DNA from: Limnoperna fortunei | Lineage: Eukaryota > Mollusca > Bivalvia > Mytilida > Modiolidae | Length of the DNA: 64,000 bases | Reading direction: 5' to 3' | Assembly: GCA_944474755.1 (NCBI GenBank) | Contig: OX104113.1 | Coordinates: forward strand, 25,238,432 to 25,302,431 | Shown: in pieces, positions 58,311 to 64,000 of the stretch | How positions within the stretch are numbered: the stretch's first letter is position 1 | Layout: each line of letters starts with the position of its first letter | Made by a program: the position numbers and the translations under genes | The notes under the pieces: model-generated | Seen by the model: only the letters and a program-made list of their open reading frames with translations | The model's database searches: none | Told to the model about the DNA's origin: nothing

Positions 58311-60465
58311 CCTGCTCCTGAATATGTTTTTTCCTGGAAATGACGATGATTAGCTCGCCAGTTATATAGTTATAGGCAGGCAGCCTATCAGTCTTTTGAA
58401 CTGTCACTAACTCTTGGTTTTTTCTTTATGTCGCGTGTCTTTGTCTCATATAAGATTTTTTCATAGTCATTTGGTTTTCATTTCTTGTTGACCCGATCGG
58501 TTCTTACCTTTCTTAATTGGATAATTAGATGTTTACTAGCTACATTAAACAGTTAAGTATGTTTTGACCTCAGCTCTTCCACCACATAATAAAAGGCAAA
58601 TAGCAGCTAGATTCCCTGGTTTGCAGGTAAAAAACCCCTCTTTTAGGTGTGCCAATCATAGGAGGCCAACCATTTACGACTTACTGGCGCTACAAAATAT
58701 TCTTGTGTTAATACATAACGTTCAACTTAAGTACACAAAATTTTATCAATAAATTTTTTGCTCTATATTGTACGTATAATTGCAAAGATTTGTTCTAAGA
58801 TAGAAAGAAATCATTCAAGAATATGGCCTTGGGGATTTACTAAATAATGTGTGTGATCACTTGAATACAAGAATCAGCCCACACTAAAAATAAAATGTTT
58901 ATTATGCAAACAACTTAATTAATACTAATACAACGTAATCTTCAGCTGCTCTTTTAATGACGTGAAACATTAAAATGCCAGAAGAATTGACATAAGATGT
59001 CAAATCTTGTTTATTTTGGGTTACTGAAATAATACACTGGAATTCATGAATAAAAACGGGATGAAATATCTTGCTTTAAACTAAACAATTAAGACATCTT
59101 AAATGAACCGGAAACATGATTTCTGACATTCGTTGCACTACTTGGTGACGATTGTTATTAGCACGTAGGCGTGATTTTGGTTGTATCATGTAGACCTATT
59201 TGTTACACATGCTTTGTAGTAGACCAACCCTGTAGATTGCGCACAGTTCTGTAGTTAGACATGTTATCACACATTGACAGCTAATTTAGACACCAAGACA
59301 ACTAGCCCTTGCTTAATCTACTTGGCTCGTGTCTATTTTATTTTCTTTGGGTTGGCACGAGTAAGAGTACAAGCGGAAAATATCCCGCCATCCCAGTGAG
59401 CTAGTACCGGATATGCAACAAATGCAGACTAAAGACGATGACCTTGACATTTCCTTGAAACGTATCAATACTTGAAATACAATGTTTGCAATGGTTGATA
59501 TATATAGAAACTACAGATCAATATACATCTGATAATAGAACTAGGTTATTCGGCTAATACAACTGAATAATTAACATGTATAAAGTAGATCGGTGAGAAA
59601 CCCATTGTTAAAAGTTGTTAGACCTTTTTTAAGTCAGTATAACAAACTATTAGATTTTGCGCATTTTTTTTACGCCCATGAACTGTCATAGTTTTAGCAA
59701 GCTGTAAATTAAACATATTTTTTCCATTTAGGGAATGATATTATAGTAGAAGCGTAGTCATATTTATAAATTTGGCAAAAAAATCTTTAGTATTCCTCAT
59801 TCATTTCCGGTACAGTCTAAGTAGAACCTAATATGAACGATAGCTAGGTATAAAATTCAGATTTCAATATTAGCCTGCATGAAAATAAATGGATCAACAT
59901 ACTTATTATCCACAATTGGGAGTAACACGACAAGAAATCGTAAGGAAACTATACAGATGAAATTACTTTTTTGGAAACCTGGCCTCCAGTTTGTGTTTTG
60001 ATGAAACAATTTAGGATGTGCATGGACACGATTTTGAGAAAATGCTATTGTATCAATGTCCTGACCCAGTATTCTAACTTTATTTTGAAATGGGTAATAA
60101 GAGTATCTATTGTACAAAATTGGTAACAAGGCAAAACAATTCAAGAATTAATTGAATGGATTCATAACGAACTCTTACAATGAAAATGGTTCGTTTAAAG
60201 GACTGTTGTATCAGTTCTTATAAAAGTTTCTTAAATTAAGAAATAGATTATTGCGTATACTTGTCAATATTTTATACCGAGCGATATGAAATAAATTTTG
60301 TTCCGTTTTGGAAGAATGCAGCGTAACATTTTGTTATCTCTTATTGTTACCAAAGATCCGTATATAATTTTATCAAAGGTGAGCTTTTAAAAAAATGTTG
60401 TGTTTATTATCACGTTCTTCGTATCTGTTTACTTTCCTTGTAACACAACCAATTATTGTGCGCGA
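58311..60465. other. No gene recognised
   Basis: AT-rich sequence right of the LINE truncation point. A 62-codon ORF at 58564-58752 and a 95-codon minus ORF at 59857-60144 have no recognisable motif. Confidence 0.5.
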
Positions 60466-61850
60466 CAAGAGGACATTAATATTAATACAACAGAAATAAA
60501 TGTAATCTGTCCAAGATTTTTCTGGATGTATCCTGTATTCCAATTCATTTTAATTCAAGCTTGTTGGCAAAAATAGCTGCATGAAGCCAAATATAACCTC
60601 AGTGGGTTTGCTCAGACCTAAAGTTTTTTTTATCAGAATTTAAGTTACTTTTAGACTTTTAGATTGTGCATGATTTTTTTTATGTTTATCGATTCCAGAC
60701 AAATACACGAGATTAATTGTTCCACTGCCAAATACATCAAGCTCTGAGTAGACATGTGTCTGTACCGCAGTTGATAAGGCAGTCTATGCCTTTAGAAACC
60801 AACAAGTAAATAGTATCAATTATTGCATAAGAACATACCTAGTACCTGTTACCTGTTAGTAATTATGCCATAAACAACTAATTGTCTAAGCAAAATTTGA
60901 AGTAATCAATCACTGGGAAGATTTAAATGACTACCTTTATGATGGTTAAGAAGATTTTTTAAGTAATAATTTGCTGTTTGCACTCTGTAAGGGGAATAAT
61001 CACACATGCATCAAATTTCATAAATCAGCAAGTAGACAAAAATATAGAAATCTGCGAAACATGAACGAGATAAACAAAACACTTGATTCACCAAAAGAGT
61101 GTAAATGTAGGTAATAAGTAAAATGTTTTTAATTCCACGAAAAACATTATCAATCAATTATTTCAAACATTCAGGCTAATCTTATCCTTACAAGGATGAT
61201 AACATAGGCCAACAATGTGCTACGAGGCCAAATATTTCACACTACAATACAATTTATCTAGGGAACTCGGTGGACGAGTGAAACCAACTATTGATCATAT
61301 GCCCGTCAACGCTGAGGTTGCATGTAGCAGCTTACTGCGGACAAGGACTGCTTGATTCCAACCTAATTGATATAGATTGCCATTTGTCTTGCCGTTGGTC
61401 GCAGGCTTCACCGGGTTCTCCAGTCTCTTCCCACTATAAAAACTGTACACCATGATAAAGCTTAACACATTGCAGCAAGTGAAATTCTACTTCATTCAAA
61501 CAAAACAAACAAATCCACTGTACCCTCCTTTGGCTGTGGTTTCTGATAATTTGACCCATTTTATCATATACATGTATTACCTATAGTCTGATTTAATGTT
61601 TAAATACGTTTTCGTTCTTAATACACGTGACACGCTCGTCTATATTTCTGAAAGTCTACAGATAAATCAGTAGACAACTACAAAACAACGATATTAATGC
61701 CTGTCACATTTAAGTTTAAATTATTTGCTCTAGTTTTTTTAATTTCATTAGAATTTATACTACAAAGATTTCAAAATCAGAATGTAATATATTTGTTTTC
61801 AAGGTTCGTAATTGTTCCGTTGCGTTGCCAATCGGTTGTTAGTCTTATTG
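60466..61850 (+). repeat. Segmental duplication, copy A
   Basis: Homologous, with many indels, to 62065-63050. Shared anchors in order: GAATGTATCCTGTATTCCAA-like text (about 60525), GTGGGTTTGCT (60602), CCAACAATGTGCTACGAGG (61210), a degenerate SINE, TCCACTGTA plus TTTGGCT (61514), and AATTTCATTAGAATTTATA (61740). Confidence 0.8.
61258..61513 (+). mobile_element. Degenerate SINE in copy A
   Basis: Starts GGGAACTCGGTGGACGAGTG, a decayed tRNA-like head, includes GCTGAGGTTGCATG (decayed B-box area) and the CCGGGTTCTCCAGTCTCTTCC central block, and ends in CAAACAAAACAAACAAA. Same family as 27778-28043. Confidence 0.75.
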
Positions 61851-62064
61851 CTGAACACTTGTATGCCCCCATTAGCGTGTTATGAATAGCTTCATAACAT
61901 TGTTCTGGTGTACGAAAAAATAAGAAACCTGCACGTTTCGTTTCATTGCAGCGCATAAGTTTTTGTCTCGTGTTGTTCTCAAATATTCGTATATATCTTA
62001 TATATTGTATTAATGCTAAGATTCAAATTCGTCCAAAAGTATCTCAACACATTATTGTCCTTTA

Positions 62065-63050
62065 CAATATACATTAATATTAATAGAACAGAAATAAATA
62101 TAATCTGTATAAGAGTTTGCTGAATGTATCCTGTATTCCAATTCACATTAATTCAAGCTTGTAAACAGAAATAGCTGGATGTAGCAGGCTTTCCAAATCT
62201 AACCTCATGTGGGTTTGCTTAGAACTAAAGTTGTTTCAGCATTTATTTCACTTTACGAGTAATAGATTGTGCATGTTTCTTTATATATCGATTCTGGACA
62301 AATGCTAAGAGATTAACTGTTCAACAGCCAAATACATTAAGCCCTGAGCAGACAAGTGACTATGCTAAGTTGATCATTCAGTCTATGTTCTTCTGAAGTG
62401 TGTAAAAATATACCAACAATGTGCTACGAGGTTGAATTATTACTTCGGTGGCCGATTGAAATTTTTCAACATTGAGGTTGTGTGTTGCAGCTTACCTCGG
62501 ACAGGGATTGATTGACTCGAATCTTAATTGACATAGGTTGCCATTTTTCCTGCCAGAGGTTGCGGTTTTCACTGGGTACTTTGGCTTCCTCCAACATTAA
62601 AATTGACACTATGATTAAGCTTAAAATATTGCAGCAAGAAGTTAAACTTCACTAAAACAAAACAAACAAATCCACTGTAACCTTCTTTGGCTTTGATTTC
62701 TGATCATTTTATTATCTCCATTACAAGATACATTATCCATTATGGCCAGCAATCAGGAAAATATATAACGATAGGATAGCTTTAAAAACCAAGAAAAAAA
62801 CTGCTTCCCGTCTGTATTTCTGATATTCTTAAGATAAAACAGTAGCTCACTACAAAACAATGACATTAATACATTTAATATATACTTTTAGATATTATTT
62901 GCTTTAGTTTTTACAATTTCATTAGAATTTATAATACAGATTTCAACAACAAATTATCATATATGTTTGCAAAGAACAACATGTTTTGCAATAAGACTGA
63001 CATCAGATTGGCAACGCTCCTAAACGATTGCGAATTCAAGACTGACCCTT
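62065..63050 (+). repeat. Segmental duplication, copy B
   Basis: Partner of 60466-61850, shorter because of deletions. It carries its own SINE at the same relative position with the same flanks, so the SINE inserted before the duplication. Confidence 0.8.
62443..62671 (+). mobile_element. Degenerate SINE in copy B
   Basis: Starts CTTCGGTGGCCGATTGA; the central block CACTGGGTACTTTGGCTTCC and tail AAAACAAAACAAACAAA match the SINE family. It is the duplicate of 61258-61513. Confidence 0.75.
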
Positions 63051-64000
63051 TTTGTGAATAGTTGCAACATCTGGCAAAACGGTTTCTAAAAGGAGCTGAA
63101 CATTTATGTTTGAAATATGTAATATATTTGCTATTTAAGTCAATCTTTATCAATTAAGGTTGAAAAACCTTGCTCATTATTTGTAGCATAAATAAAATAT
63201 TTTGTCAACAGTTTTTGAGAAGTTTCTTTAATGCATTTGTATTAGGTTAGTTCAAACATAATTTATTTGCTGAAATATGCAAACGGAAGAAGACACCAGT
63301 TAATCAAACTTATTAAGTCTACTCGAGTATTTATAGAATGTTACACAAATATTGATGGAGCAGCATACATTTGTTAGATATAAACCATAAGAGATAAAAC
63401 TTTGATGACAAATATTAAAGAGAAAACAAGAAATAGAGCGAAAGATTTGACGATGAGTGTGATTTAAAACCCTTTGAGAAAAGATTCGAACACTGGGGAA
63501 TCTTTCTGACCCTTTGATGTACTCAAATACATGATTAAAAACTTGATAGTTTTAAGCATTAGACAATAACAAATTACCAAATGTAAGAAGGTCTAGATTT
63601 ACTGGACAGTGTTAGAATACTTCGAACATTAAAATGATTTCAATGATTGAAATCTTCACGGTCAGATCTACAACGAAACGATGGATCAGATATAATATTT
63701 ACCCTGTATGGACCATTATTTAATATTAATGCTGATCAACAAAATTTGGTTAGAACGATATAAAGTTTTCTCGATGACAATATTCATAGTGCTTTGTTAC
63801 TCTTCTAAGTAGGTTCAAGTTTTTTAATTCAGATTTAAATTAAAAATAGAGTAAACATTACGGGATAGTTGATGTTATGAAGGATTCATTGGTCAGGGAC
63901 AGTCTTCAGAACTTTATAGCCTTTTATAGACTTTAGAGTCATTATAGCAAGCACTGCTCGCAGCGGGCAGCGAAAGAGTGGTGAGCTATACGGCAATTAT
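63051..64000. other. No gene recognised
   Basis: AT-rich DNA to the window edge, with no repeat or ORF of note. Confidence 0.5.

Overview
The window is AT-rich, gene-poor animal DNA, most likely from a bivalve mollusc. The pointers are tRNA-headed SINEs with CAAA-type tails, tandem-core elements ending in CTTGTTT-like 3' ends that resemble bivalve 'pearl'/Helentron elements, many poly-G and TG tracts, LINE relics, and one very large immune-type STAND NTPase gene. Species cannot be fixed from sequence alone, and no bacterial features are present. LAYOUT: 1-16379 is the right part of a satellite array of ~1310-bp units (12 units plus a partial last one; it runs off the left edge). Every unit except one carries a 450-bp inverted-repeat transposon (MITE). 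The array stops exactly at a MITE terminus. 16881-17339 is a decayed reverse transcriptase relic. 17980-20851 (minus) is a transposase-like gene in at least two exons with one frameshift. 21211-30000 is a dense repeat zone: a foldback MITE, a 146-bp tandem-core element, a palindromic hairpin, a 510-bp tandem duplication, an intact SINE with perfect target-site duplication, and a 160-bp tandem-core element. 33229-42152 (plus) is the only clearly intact large gene: a probable 27-nt microexon and an 8.1-kb exon encoding a P-loop NTPase of the nSTAND3 type, followed by a very long array of 30-residue ankyrin-like repeats. 42153-55000 has no gene but several small MITEs, including a 56-bp one with perfect 9-bp target duplications. 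55085-58310 (minus) is a 5'-truncated, frameshifted LINE with endonuclease, reverse transcriptase and C-terminal Cys/His region. 60466-63050 is an old tandem segmental duplication carrying a SINE in each half.

HOW IT FITS TOGETHER: There is no operon-like logic. Two biological stories stand out. First, the satellite and its embedded MITE look mechanistically linked: one unit is exactly empty, and the array border is a MITE end, suggesting that transposition machinery moved or trimmed the whole array. Second, the STAND gene has 25 nearly identical 90-bp repeat units whose differences are concentrated in one block of each repeat, with very recent multi-unit duplications. This is the pattern expected of a fast-diversifying recognition receptor. 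Function is inferred from family membership.
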